Source: Sodiomyces alkalinus F11
Taxonomy: Eukaryota > Ascomycota > Sordariomycetes > Glomerellales > Plectosphaerellaceae
Direction of reading: 5' to 3'
Length of the DNA: 64,000 nt
NCBI RefSeq assembly: GCF_003711515.1
Contig: NW_021167082.1
Coordinates: 3,341,691 to 3,405,690 of the forward strand
The notes under the pieces are model-generated. The model was not told the DNA's origin. It saw nothing but the letters and a program-made list of their open reading frames with translations, and made no database searches. Positions within the stretch are counted from its first letter, which is position 1; each line of letters begins with the position of its first letter. Both the position numbers and the translations under genes were made by a program. Positions 24,075-36,015 of the stretch are shown here, piece by piece.

Positions 24075-24534
24075 TAAACGATACTATTATTATTATTATT
24101 AGTATTATTATTCGTACTCCGCTATCCTATCTAATCTATTTATAGAAGCCTAATTTAGATTATACGGTCCTTCTCGGGTGGCTATAAGGGGAAAAACCCG
24201 GGATCCCGGGGAAAACCTCTATACTTATCCTTAGTTAGAGTAATACCGTTACGGGGCCGATATAGCCCCGGTTCGCCCCGTCTACGTATCTAGATCGTAC
24301 CTCTAGGCCATTAGCTAACGGGAAGGGTAGTAGGCTATAGTTCGGGTTAGCCTAGGCCGGTTATTAGTAAGGGGGCGGGGGCCGAAAAGGTGCCGCGGCG
24401 TCTCCGCTATATAGCGGCCGCGGTATACTAACTACGGCCTCCCTATATCCCCGGGGGCTATACCTATTATTCCTTCTATTTAATTAAATTTAATTAATAA
24501 AGAAAAGGCGAGGTAGGCGTTCCTGCCTCCCTTA

Positions 24535-27500
24535 GGGGGGGGGGGGGTGCCTTCTTTATCCGGTAATAGGTGAAAGGGTAGGGCTCCGCCTATACCCGAA
24601 AAATAGTAGATAGATAATAGAGATTAAGGTCCTTTTCCTTTTCCTCTTTTCCTTCCTATAATACTATAGATTAGGTTATAGGTATCCCTTATTATATTCC
24701 CGCTTACGGCCTTAAAGGCTTACTATCGCGGTATTATACTAACTAGTAGTATCTTCTAGTTTTTCTATTCTTAATTTATAATTTCCCGATTAATCTAGTA
24801 CGTAATAGTTTATAGGTGGCGCTATAGTAGCGTAGGGATAACTAAGTAGTATAATAGTAGTAATAATAATAATTATAATATTAACCGTAACTAAAGTCAC
24901 GATATAAGTATCTCTATATCGTAGCGGCGCTATAGTAGTAGTATACTAATAGCCGTAAATACCTCCTTCTAGTAATTATAATCGTTAGAAGTAAGGTAGT
25001 ATTCGAGTTATACTGTATATATACCCTAGTAGTGCCGATATAGTATTATAGCGGCTAACCTATAGTAGTTATCTCCGTTATAATAAGCGTCTAGGCAGCT
25101 ACCCCGATAACGTTTCTGTTTATACTAATACTACTAGAATAGGCGCCGCGTACTTCTAGTACGCTAATAGTCGATATCCCTATAAGGATATAAGCCGTCC
25201 CTATACTATAATAGTACCACCGGTATATTAAGGTAATCTAACTAGTTAATAAGTTCCCCCCGCTATAAAGAAGCAGTAATAATATCTTATAGACGTTTAT
25301 AGTCTATATCTATTAGTAAAGGCTACTAATAGCAATAGTATCGTTACGGTAAATAGCCTCTTTTCGATATCGCGGTAGCGCCGTACTAATAACCTATTCG
25401 TCTAAGGAGCGCCTAAAAATAGCCGCTTCGTCTTTTAGATAGGCCGGCTCCCGGGCGTTACCTTCTAGTCGTGGCCGTAACAGCACCTTACCGGTAGAGG
25501 CGCTCCTGCACGATATCCTCCGCTAAACTCGCTATATAAAGGGTATAGTAGGTATCCCAATAAATAACTATAAACATAGTCCCTTTTTGGTTTCGCTACA
25601 GCGCCCCCGTGGTAGTAGTATAGCTAACCGGTTCTAGGACCTCGAGTACGTTAAGAGTAGTATTAGCGCCTCTAAGGGGGGTATGGATAAAACCAGTAAA
25701 GAGTAAAAAGGGGGGGGGGGGGGGGGCTTCGGCCCGATAACGCTTTAATACCGCCGGGGTCCCGGCTAGTAAAGCCCTATTTAATACTAACTAGACTATT
25801 ATATTACATTTTCCCCGTTATAGTACCGCCGTGTTCTTATAGGCTTCTATAGCTTTAAGGGCGAGGCGAAAGTCCTTAAGCCTCTTCCGTTATAGGAACC
25901 ACTTAGCTATCGCCCCGGCTTCTATATTATAGTCTAGTATATCGTATAGATCCCCTCTAGTTATAAGTAGTCTCCCCATGGCACCGAACAGCTCTTTACA
26001 CTCTTCCTCGGTTATATCCCAGTACTAGAGTATTATATACTCCGTTATTTCTACCCCCCCATTGCTATAGAGGCACCGCGTTATTAGGAATCCCGGCACC
26101 CTCGCTTTAGCTAGGAAGGCTTATAGGCCTAGCTTTTCTAATCTATTTTAGTTGAGTACGGTACTTTATAGCTTTAGGAGTCCTTTATATTTCCGGAGGG
26201 CGCGTTATGTCGGGGGGCGGCTTAGTACCGCTACGGCGTAGGTATAGGGCCTTTATATGTCTACCTAGGTTCGGCCTTATTCCCTTATAAGGGCTTTCCT
26301 CGGGGCCGTGTTTCTAGTCTAGGTTATTAGGGCATTTATTTAGGCTATCCACGGGAGGGCCGCGTGGGTCCTATAATCCCGATTTAGTGCCGCTAAGGCT
26401 CTTATTACGGTATAGGCTACGGCTAATATCTTATCTTCGGTCCCCTCCTTTTGTATCCGGCGGACCTTCCGGGTATTTAGGCCTAAGAGGTATAGGTTAA
26501 GGGGGGGGGGTAAAGGTCTCTTTTTCGAGGACCCTAACTAGCGTGGCTTTATAGGCTCCGGCTACTAATCGGAGGCACCGGTTCTATACTATTATCCGTG
26601 CCGCTACAGGGCTATACCGGGGGCCGGCCCCTATCTCATAAATAGTTAAGGCGTAATAGGCGATTACTAGTTATATTACTACGAGGTATAGTCGTCTTAT
26701 ATCTACGAAGCTATACCCTTACGGTACCGCGCTAAGCCTTAAGAGGGCGTATATTTAGGTAGCTAGACGGCCTTTACCTTTTTAGTGTGTTATCGGAAGT
26801 TAAGCTTCCTATTAAGCTAAACGCCTAGGAGCCTTATCGCCTCCGCTACCGGTACCGAAGTAACGCCGAGGGGGAGCAGGGTGGGTAAGGGTTAGCGTGA
26901 TTTTATAAAGGGGATATAAATATACTTAGCTAGTTTAAACTATAGCCCGCTCGCTATCTCCTAGTCTAGGTATATCCGCTACGCGGCGGTAAGGTAATGC
27001 CGTGTTTATACCTTTATTCTGCTAAAGGCGATAATATTCGTGTTATCGGTAAAACCTACTATTATCGTTTTAAGGACCTCTTTTAGTTCCTTATAAAGGG
27101 TAAAGATATAGAGGATAAAGAGGATAGGGGAGATTAAGGAGCCTGACGTTATACCCCTATAAAGGTGCCGCGGGGGGGCTATTTCGCTATTAAGTAATAG
27201 CTAGGCTATATGGTCTTAGAGGAAGCTACTAATTAGGGTAGTAAGCTACCGGGGAAAGCCTTTCCTTTTAAGTACCTTAAGGGGGCGAGAGTAAGGGATA
27301 GTATCGAATACTCCTTTAATATTTAGTTAAAGTATCGAAGTAATACCGCTATAAGCCTAACTCGCTCTTACGGTCTCTATAACTCTCTATACTACTATCT
27401 TTATACTTTACCCTATCCGGTTACCTATTTACCCCTTTAGGAGGAGCCGATACTCCTCCGCTACGGTAATAATCCGGTTAGCTAGTATCCCCTTAAGGAC

Positions 27501-29424
27501 TTTACCTATTATACTAAGGAGTAATATCGGTCGCTAGCCTTTTACTATCTTATAATCGGCCGACGGCCGACCTTCCTTCTTAAGGACTACTATAATAGCG
27601 TAGCGGTACCTTTTCGGGTAATAGCCCGCTCTAAGGCACGCTATAAAGATAGCACTTAGTCTTTAGTATAGGGGGGGTCTATATACTTTTAGGAGCCCTG
27701 CTAAGAGCCTATTAGGTCCTAGTACCGCCTAGGGTTTAGTCTTCTTCAGGCGCCCTTATACGTCCGCTACGGTAATATCTTAGCGGATATTCTACCCCGG
27801 GGGGAATTCCGCGCTTAAAGGCCTAGGGGCGGTAAGGAGGGGGGGGGTGAAGAGAACTTCCGGTTAAGGACTTCGGCCTTCTCTATATACGTGGTTACCG
27901 GGTTATCGCTATGGTCTTAGTATAGTAATAGCACTAATAGGAGGTCCGGCGGCACTCCCCCTCTAATTTATACCTATTTCTATAGCCGCTAAAGGAGGTT
28001 ATCGTTCTTCCCGGTTAAGTAAAGTAAGTGCCTTTAGTATAGCCGCTTCGCTACCATTACGGCTTTATCTTAGTACCTCTCCGCTTCCTAGAACTTATTC
28101 TATTAGTTCCGGGATCTCCTGGATATATATCTATAGTAAAGGCGCCTCGTTTCTTAGATAAGGGCGGTAAGCTCCGCCTTCTATTAAGGGGTAGGTAGGC
28201 GTCTAGGGGTACCCCCGCGGCGGCGCAGTATAGCCTTATTAGCTAGGGCTATAAGGTCTTCTATTAGTTTATTTAATACTAAGTCGATATCTCCTAATAT
28301 TATAAGGGGGCTAGTCTATTATAGTTACGTAGCGGCGAATTAAAGGACCTAAGAGGGTGTCAGGTGTAGGATATAAGGAAGACTTAGGAGGTACGAGGAT
28401 ATGGCAGTGGACTACGCAGTGGACTACCGGCTGACTGATGAGTGGATATTTGTTATATAAGACGGGGAGCCGGACCATTCCAGAAGGAAGGGGTCAGCGA
28501 TTATCTCTCCTCTACACTACTACCTACCTTTGAGATACTCTTCCTATTAACCACCAGTTGACTTATAGTTGGCCTCCCCTTATATAAGACTACGATCCTT
28601 GTCTGTCACTCCCTATCACCCTCTGGTCCTTGTCCCTACGGGGTAGACCCTGATCTCCTTCTTGACAGAAGGGTTAAAGTCTTTTTAGACCTAATAAGGC
28701 CTGACTCGGTCCTATAGTAGTATCGTGGTGATCGGCGTGATATCCGTCTTTATAAGAATTTAGGCTATCTACGAGTAATAGTCTAACCCGATAATAGTCT
28801 TATCGGGGCCGCTAAAGTCGTTGCGGAGCCTTTATATTACCTATATAAGGTTGATACTACTAGCATGCCGGCCCGGGCAGTACTATATAGTTATTCTAGG
28901 GGGGGTTACTAAGTCTAGGCTTTACCGGGTTATAAGGGTAAGTAGGGTATTAGCCCGGGGGTAATACCTTAGTGGCTATAACTATAAGGGGTAGTATAGG
29001 TTAAAGTCCCTTATAAGGATATATCGGCCCCGTAGCGGTGCCGTGTTAAATATATCTTATAGGGGTATATTCTACGGGATCCTAGCTAACTAGTAGTTCT
29101 TTAAGTAGATCGACTAGATTATAAGGGTATCGTCTCCGGTCCTAAATATAACCGTATAGGTATTATAGTAGGCCCGCCACGTCTATATTTATAGCGGGTA
29201 TCTTTTATAGATATATAAGACGGCGCGGCCTCCTCCCTAGATTAGCCGGTATACCCCTTAAAAGGGGTAGGCGGGGCTTTTCGTGAAAGGGTTAAGGCTA
29301 GGTTCCTGGATTACTATCATGTCGTACTCGGCGTAGTACCGGAGTAGTAGCTCCCGCCGCGCCTAACTCCTCCCTATATTCTATAAAAGGACATGGATTT
29401 CTATTAATTAATAGGGGGGGGGGG
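24535..29424. repeat. Five poly-G tracts (9-17 bp) in the LINE copy
   Basis: Uninterrupted G runs on the plus strand (C runs in LINE sense) at 24,535-24,547 (13), 25,710-25,726 (17), 26,501-26,510 (10), 27,839-27,847 (9) and 29,414-29,424 (11). CpC is not a RIP target, so such runs survive. They may be slippage expansions. Confidence 0.9.
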
Positions 29425-29450
29425 TTAAGTTAATATACCCGGTATAACCG
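25300..29450 (-). pseudogene. LINE ORF2 relic (endonuclease and reverse transcriptase)
   Basis: Minus strand: EYDMIVIQEPSLNPF at about 29,320-29,275 is the endonuclease motif containing the catalytic Glu (IQEPW). A DFNL segment follows near 28.98 kb. The RT catalytic box GFTDNTNIIAFSR at about 27,060-27,020 corresponds to GFxDDTN, with both catalytic positions altered to TDN by RIP. A solo LTR at 28,358-28,667 splits the ORF between endonuclease and RT. Domain ends are approximate. Confidence 0.8.
28358..28667. repeat. Nearly unmutated solo LTR inside the LINE
   Basis: 310 bp with normal CA/TG content sits inside otherwise CA/TG-poor LINE sequence. It starts TGTCA and ends TGACA, perfect 5-bp terminal inverted repeats, flanked by gaggg (28,353-28,357) and gaagg (28,668-28,672), a TSD with one mismatch. 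It contains cttatataagac as a TATA-like promoter box. It does not match the other LTRs in the window. It is a solo LTR of a further, younger family. Confidence 0.75.
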
Positions 29451-31049
29451 GGGTCTGGCTTTAGGGTTCCTACTATAATGCCTTACTAACCCTATAGAGG
29501 ACTATATAGACGCTTATTAGGCCTAGTATCGGGAAGCCCTCCTATCCTCTAGTCCTTTTCGGGGGCCGGCCCATACCCCTATAAAGGGGTTATTCCTAGT
29601 CTTAGGCGATAGTAATCGGGGGCAAGATCTACAGCTACCACGGGTATACCGCTTCGGTCTAGCGGGTAATATTAAAGTCCCTAGCTTAGGACTTATACGC
29701 TTTACGGTTCTTCTTAGCCTCTTTCTTTAATAACCGGTATAAATTATTAAAGGTAGTATAATCTCCGGTATAAGCGGCGTAATAGCGGGGACGCCTAGGT
29801 ATTATAGCTTTATAATATCCTAGGCCCTATAAGTAGGCCGATTCGGGCTTAGCGTAATAACGGTATACCCTCTTAGCCGTAAGGTAGCTATTTACCCTAT
29901 AGCTAAAGTATAGGCACTTATAGTACCTTAGAGGGCTAAGGTTAGGGTTATATAGCTTATAGATATAGCTACCCCCCTTAAAAAGGAGGGTATTCCGGAT
30001 AAGGCTTACTACCCCTTCTAGTAAAGCCGATTCGATAAGGAGAAGCGTTACCCTACTAATACTATAGCGGGGTACTAGCTATTATACTCGGATAATTTTA
30101 GCCTCGGGGTTTATATCTTATAGGGATACTAGTAGGTCTTCTTCGGATAAGGCGTTAAGGACCTCCCGAGGTATAGCCTTAACTATCGTAGGATAAGTAT
30201 ATAAGTATATACGGCTGGGGTAACTCCTTTACTAAAACCCTTCTTAATCTATTATTCCTTATAGGTCGCTTATTATTATACCCTTTCGGTAAAGATAAGG
30301 TATATATCCCCGCTTAGTAGCTTTTATACCGCTACGGTATTATATCGGGTAATTATAGCGTTTATAGCTTAGATAATTTCCTTTAGGGTCCTAGCTTTAA
30401 GGGGCTAGTCTTCGGGGAAGGTTCCTTAGCGGAAAATTAATTCCCGGTAATACTTAGCGGAGATTATTTTAGGGGGGGCGGGGTCCCACGGCGGTACCGC
30501 TATAGGAGCCTAGTCTATAATATTAACCCATATCTCTTTTATACCGCTTATTCCTTTTCGGAGTTCCTCTTAAACAACGTATCGAATAGAAGCGTATAGG
30601 TATACTAGCGGTATTATACCGGCGCCCTTATAAGTACTACGTATCGTGATTAAGTCTTTTCCTAGCTTTATAACCTACTCGATTATATTCCTAGTAGCTA
30701 GTAGGGCCTAAATTTCTGCCTTAATCTTAGTTACTCTCGGCTTTAGGGGGCGTGGTAGTCCCTTTTTAGTCTTATATCAGTTCCGCGCTATATTCTACTA
30801 CGGGTAAGGGGGAGAGCGCTCATATTACGAAAGGTGGGTCCGTTACGAATTCTACGTAGTCGAGGTCGGGGCAACGCTATCCTACGTTTCTTCCGGATAT
30901 ACCGTAGCGCCGGTATTATAGTGCCGCTATAATAATATCCTAGGAGGGAGGCGGTAGTTATAATCTCTGTCTTAGTGGTTTTATTAATTTTACTCCTGTT
31001 ACGCGCCCGTGGTTAATAGGAGTGTTGATCGTGTATTATAGGATAATAG
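29451..31049 (-). pseudogene. LINE 5' region and probable ORF1 relic
   Basis: About 1.6 kb upstream of the endonuclease on the minus strand. A gag-like ORF1 is expected here. The sequence is RIPped and I could not identify a zinc knuckle or RNA-binding motif with confidence, so only position supports the call. Confidence 0.45.
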
Positions 31050-32806
31050 GTTAACGAAACTATTATTAGCTCTACTAACGACTAGTCTATCTATAAGCTA
31101 CTAGATATCCACGGCTAGTATATAATTAAGCGCGCGGAAGCTATAGCGGCTACTATGTTTACGGTTTCGGCTTAGTATCCCCGGGATAGCCCGTATAGAA
31201 GATCACAATAACCGCGGTAACCGTAGAGTATAACGCGTATAGATAATCGTAAGTACCTACGCAGATTAGGCGTATACTATCCCTCTACCCGTCAAGGCCC
31301 GGCGAAGCCCTAGCTATCGATTTTCACGACTTAGAAGAGGCGGAATCGCTAGGCGGCCTATATAAGTCTATTATATTCGTTATAGACGTGTTTATAGGAT
31401 ATACGTGGGATTACTACTTATAGAAAAGAGACTAAGACTTTATCCTTTGTACGTTAAAGGACGTTTTTGCCCTGCTTAAGACCTAGTTTAATATTGGGCT
31501 ATATATCCTACGAGCCCATTTCGAGATATTTTAGTACTTAGAAGTCGTTACTTTCCTCGCTACTAAGGGGGTAAAAGGCTAGCTATTAGTACTATATTCA
31601 TAGGATTAAAACGGCGTCGTAGAACGGATTAAAGGTATCGTTAAGAAAAGGGCGAGGGCTATAAGGATTAGAGCTAATCTGCGTATATCTATCTAGTCTA
31701 AAATCTCTAAGACTGCTATATATCTATATAATGGAACCCTATAATATATTAATAATTAGAAGACGCTATACGAAGGCCTGCGCGGTCGTTAACCTAACCT
31801 TACGCATCTACGAATATATGGCTATAGAGTCTTTATAAAGACGCAGGATACCTAGGCTAAAAGAAACCGCCTATAAAGACTAGAACCTCAGGTATAGATC
31901 GGTTATTATATTAGATACTATTCCTCGAATAGCTTCCGCGTATAGCTACTATACCTAACGCATAATATCACTATAAAAGACGTAAGCTTTAACGAAGATA
32001 AGACCTTTAACGGTAAGATTAAAACGCTATAAGCTATAGCTTCCGCTAAGGAAATTAGGGAACGCCCATAATCTATCTATATTATCTAATCTAATAATAT
32101 AGCGACCGCGAATAGGCTATTATTAAGGGGTATAGCCGTAAACGTATTAGATCTTAAGTCGGAAGACACTAACGCTACCGCTATTACCACGGATAAAGGT
32201 AAGGCTATTATTATTACTATAAAAGAGGCTACCGCGATTACTACAGAAGAGGATACCGCTATTACTACGGATACTCTACGGTTTACTACTACGATGTTTA
32301 AACCGTTTGCTACGCCTCTAATATCCCCGGAAGATCCTGCGCGCGCGTTCCTTATAGCGTTAGTAGTGGTCTGGGGCGTTAAGGTAGAAGAACACGATAA
32401 CTATTAACGGATAGCTATAGATACCCCTAGGGGGTGCCTATTAGCCGCGCGCTTATCGGCCGGGCGCTTATTACCCCCGCGCCTATTAATCGCGAGAACT
32501 ATTATAAGCCTCTATAAGACCGAGAAGGTATAGAACGATAATGCCTAAAACGCGTTCTTTAATACTAGAAGGACTTATAACCCTATACGCGCGAGGAAGT
32601 AAGCTATTAACGATAACGATATCGGTGTTATAGATTCCCCTTATACCTCTTAGCCGCTATCGCGATTAACCCGCGAGGATCTCCCGCCTCCGCTAAACCA
32701 CTACCACGATATACGCTTTTACCTATTACAGGAGCGGTGGTTATAGGCTAGGGGGAAATACCTTAAAGGCCACCAATAAATAGGCTGCTAGTAGGAGGTA
32801 GGTAGT
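31050..32806 (+). pseudogene. Copia-B integrase relic
   Basis: Plus strand after the LINE: HDLEEAESLGGLYKS and IIFVIDVFIGYTWDYYL (first catalytic Asp region), about 31.45-31.75 kb with LYILRAHFEIF (second Asp, in the place of LRxDNGGEF), and NGVVERIKGIVKKRARA (N-x-V-A-E-R motif with the third acidic residue). An Ala/Thr-rich linker follows at about 32.1-32.35 kb. The order and motifs are those of Copia integrase. The frame is cut by Gypsy-B. Confidence 0.85.
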
Positions 32807-33161
32807 TATTAAATGGGTAGTCGTAAAGAGTGAAAAGGTAGGGTCAAGCAAGGAACCAGGTATAATCACGATAGGATCATAATAGGGTCAGAACGTGGGT
32901 ATAGCCAAAGAATCAGATTAATCGCTAGCCTCCCCCTTTAAAGGGGAGGCTCCTCCCCTCCTTAAGACTATGTTCCGCTACTCCTTAAGGACTACTTATT
33001 TACTTCCTCGAGGGCTACCTTATTTACTTCGAGGGACTATTCTATTTACTATATAATAACTGCTTTATTTATACCTCGAGGGGTCTTAGACTAGGCACGC
33101 CTAGACCCCTATAGGTTTATACTAGGGACCTATTATAACCACTACGATAAGCACCTAATAT
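32807..33161 (-). repeat. Gypsy-B 3' LTR
   Basis: 355 bp matching the right LTR at 41,287-41,641 throughout. Both contain the hairpin-like cctcccccttt aaaggggagg element and gaggggtcttagactag. They end cctaata / cctgata on the plus strand. Confidence 0.9.
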
Positions 33162-33892
33162 AGCGACCTCCCCCGGATACTCCTGTCCTTAGGAGCGCCT
33201 AATCCGTGCCGGCCCCTCGGCTCCTCCGAAAACCTAGCCTCCGAGTCCGTTCTTAAATCCTAAACCCCTTAATACCCCGAACCAGAGCCCTCTATAACAG
33301 GGCCCTAATAGGTTCCCGCTTAATACCTATATAGAGCCCCTTTAGCTATAGTTTTAAGCTAGGTAAGGCCCCCTCTCCTTTTATCTATTAACTAAGGCCA
33401 CTTCCTTTTATACTTCCGAATCCGGCGCCGTGTACGGCTAAGCCCTATTAATTCACCTATAATCGTATTCCTACCAGAAACCTAAGGGGTTCCGGGGTAG
33501 GTCCTTCCCGGGCTATCGAATCTGCCCCTTTATCCTCGCGAATTATGCCATTAATCTATCCATAAAGACTCCCTCTCGTGGTGTTACGTGGGCCCGATAT
33601 TACTCCTTCCGTGAATTTCGTGGCTTCCTTCTTTATACTAAAAATAGGTACCTATATAACTGCCGTAGGGGGATATCTTATAATCCTGCCGTTATTCCCT
33701 CTTCCTATTCTTTTCTTCCTCCTTTATATTTAATCTTTCGATCGTGCTGCCTTTTTCGGTAAGTTCTGCCTAATCCAGGATATCGTATACTAATAACTTA
33801 CAGTCTTAATTAATTAAATAACCCACTACTATCTTATAAGTGCTTCCTAGCCTATCTCTAGTCTATAGTACTAGCTAACCACGCGATATAGT
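33162..33892. other. Gypsy-B non-coding stretch next to 3' LTR
   Basis: C/T-rich on the plus strand, without a sustained frame. It lies between the 3' LTR and the start of the antisense ORF and could hold the promoter or leader of that ORF. No specific signal was recognised. Confidence 0.45.
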
Positions 33893-35362
33893 ATAGTCAC
33901 TATACCTTCCCAGGACAATAATAATACAAATAAGCGTATCGCCACCCCCGCAAGTATAACGCGGTCCTCTAAAAGGATTAAGATCGTGGTTACGGCGTTG
34001 ACCTCGTAGTCCGCTAAGCAGTCTGCCTCGTAGCTAGCTACGCTAGAGCCTCCTACTTCCACTACGGCTACGTCGTTATCGATTACTACGCTGTCGGTCG
34101 CTCTCCGCTAAAAGGTAGTAGATATCGGTATAGGCGGGGATCTAAGGGCCCCCTATATACGTTATACGGGTAAGTTAGTGATGATTAAGTTTAAGGAAAA
34201 GACGCACAGTATTAAGGCCGAGACGTGCTATTACGCCGATTACGGTTAGCGTATAAATAAGTGCCATTACTTCTCCAAGCATAATAGCCTTAAATACCGC
34301 GTAGTAAGTCATATATCTTTAATACTATCCCTATAGCCCCTCCCTTCGTAGACTACCCCGTAGGCCCTATTAATCTAACACGTATAATAGCTCTTTATTA
34401 CCGGTAAAAACGCTACTCAGTAGCTATAAAAGGTTTTGGTTATTACTATCGATAAAGGTAGCCTAAATAAGAGTTATCGCGTAAGTATTACTATCTATAT
34501 CCCCTTATTAATCCTATATAGTACCCTTACTAATCCTATATAATATCGATACTAGGCTGTAGTAGTTCGATACTAGGTTATCCTTAAAGAGGCTTTAAGT
34601 TAGGCGACGCTAAAGGTTAACCGGTTATCTGCCGAGGAAGGTATAGCTACTCGGCGTTAAGCTAAGAAAATTACCGACGCCCGCTAGAAAACAGCGGAAG
34701 ATATCCACGAGAGGCTTAATAGTATAGAGTCGCTCTTTAAGTAATTCGTCGGGCTATAGTAGTAGCGTCTTACCGTTAAGCAGTAGCGGCTTAATATCGA
34801 GTAGTAACGCTTAGTATTATACTAGCGCGATCTTACGGCCTAGGAACGTATGGCCGCTGCTTTCGAGTAGATAGCTACCCTTAACCTAGCCCAGGCTTAG
34901 GCCTAGGAAGACCTGCCTATACCCTTAGGGTCTGCCTTAGCCCCCGCGGGGGTTAGCTTTGCAGGTGACGATATATTTAGTAATAGTGGCTCTGCGTAAC
35001 CTTAAGGCTCGCTATCAGGGGTTATAATACTATAAGGTCCGTAGGGTCTACTAGACCCTTACGAAGTGCCCGACGATAATAATATAGTACCGTCCTTATT
35101 AGTAAAGAAAGGTAAGGGGAAGAAGGCTCTAACGCCCTCGACTCCTTTATTAGGGAAGAAAAAGAAAAAGTAGAAGGCGAAAACGCCTTTATCTTTTCAC
35201 TCTTCGACGCTATCCGCGGGTAATAGGTAAAAGGGGGTAACGGCTATTACCGCGGGGCAGAGCCAGGTATATATAGAGGGTAACGGCGAGGCGGTTAGGC
35301 GCGAGCCTACCCCTTTAGACGATGAGTTAATAGGGTTTAATGACGCCCTACAGGGGCCGTGA
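33893..35362 (+). pseudogene. Antisense ORF relic in Gypsy-B (489 codons plus stop), zinc-binding-like
   Basis: One plus-strand frame, opposite to pol, runs from an ATA at 33,893 (likely a former ATG) to an intact TGA at 35,360, exactly 489 codons, broken only by TAG/TAA at presumed Gln/Trp sites. The N-terminus is Thr/Ser-rich. At about 34.2-34.3 kb a Cys/His cluster appears (ETCYYADYG, NKCHYFSKHNS, with Tyr and Phe probably replacing Cys), suggesting a former C-x2-C zinc-binding domain. Residues of about 34.6-34.9 kb form a Gln/Glu/Lys-rich coiled-coil-like region. A Lys-rich stretch GKKKKK follows (35.15 kb). Function unknown; possibly an accessory or DNA-binding protein. Confidence 0.65.
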
Positions 35363-35784
35363 TAGTATATATAGAGGAATAGTTATTCTTTTTTCAGCTT
35401 TTTTACTAGCCTTTGGGTTAGGGTTTTCCTTTTTTGTTTTAACTAGCTTTAGAGTATTCCTATCGCAACCCTAACAGTCCTAACTATAATATAGTATACT
35501 ATATCGTCTTTAATTATGATATTCGTAAAGTGAAGGGGTAAGGTGGAAGGAGTAGGGATTATGCCCGGTTAGTACATTCGTAGGTCTCGATTAGTATAGG
35601 TAGGTGTATAGACATAGGCGTAAAGGGCCGTTAGCGTCTAATAAAGAAAATAGAGATCAGGAGCAGAACGCTTAAAGTAAAGAATAGAGGTTAAGAGCAA
35701 AACGCTCTTAAAGGACGAAAACAGCAATCAAGGCTATAATACTCTTATAGTCCCCGTCTAGATTAAGGGGGGGTCCCTGCCTAA

Positions 35785-36015
35785 GAAATTTATCTCTATA
35801 ACCCACTAAAGGGGTTTACTAGGTTAATATAGCCGATATATAGGCCGTGTCTTTATTATATTCCCTATAGAAATAATATATAAACCCGTTAGGTTCCTAA
35901 TAAGTCTCGCTATCCGTAAGGAGGAGGAAGGATAAAGTAACGCCCTACGTCGTGTCTATAATATTTCCTATAGGAATAGTGTATAAATCCGTCTAGTTCT
36001 CTAATAGTCTCGCCT
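35785..36015. repeat. Duplicated segments after the Gypsy-B chromodomain
   Basis: Two related copies about 105 bp apart share tataaa(c/t)ccgt and aatagtctcgc-like blocks (about 35,845-35,920 and 35,950-36,015). A further segment around 35,790-35,850 (cccactaaaggggttt) resembles 39,200-39,270 upstream of RT. These look like internal duplications in the element. Confidence 0.55.

Larger units (their letters stand above)
24092..31049 (-). mobile_element. Tad1-like LINE, near full length (about 7.0 kb), RIPped
   Basis: A minus-strand non-LTR retrotransposon. The 3' end is the (TTA)n tract at about 24,084-24,117 read on plus, i.e. a (TAA)n tail. The flanking duplication is imperfect: gtaaacgatactatta at 24,074 and gttaacgaaactatta at 31,050. 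It contains an AP-type endonuclease and an RT, in an order consistent with Tad1/I-type LINEs. Two further copies of its 3' part lie at 42,877 and 61,444, explaining RIP. It interrupts Copia-B between protease and integrase. Confidence 0.85.
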
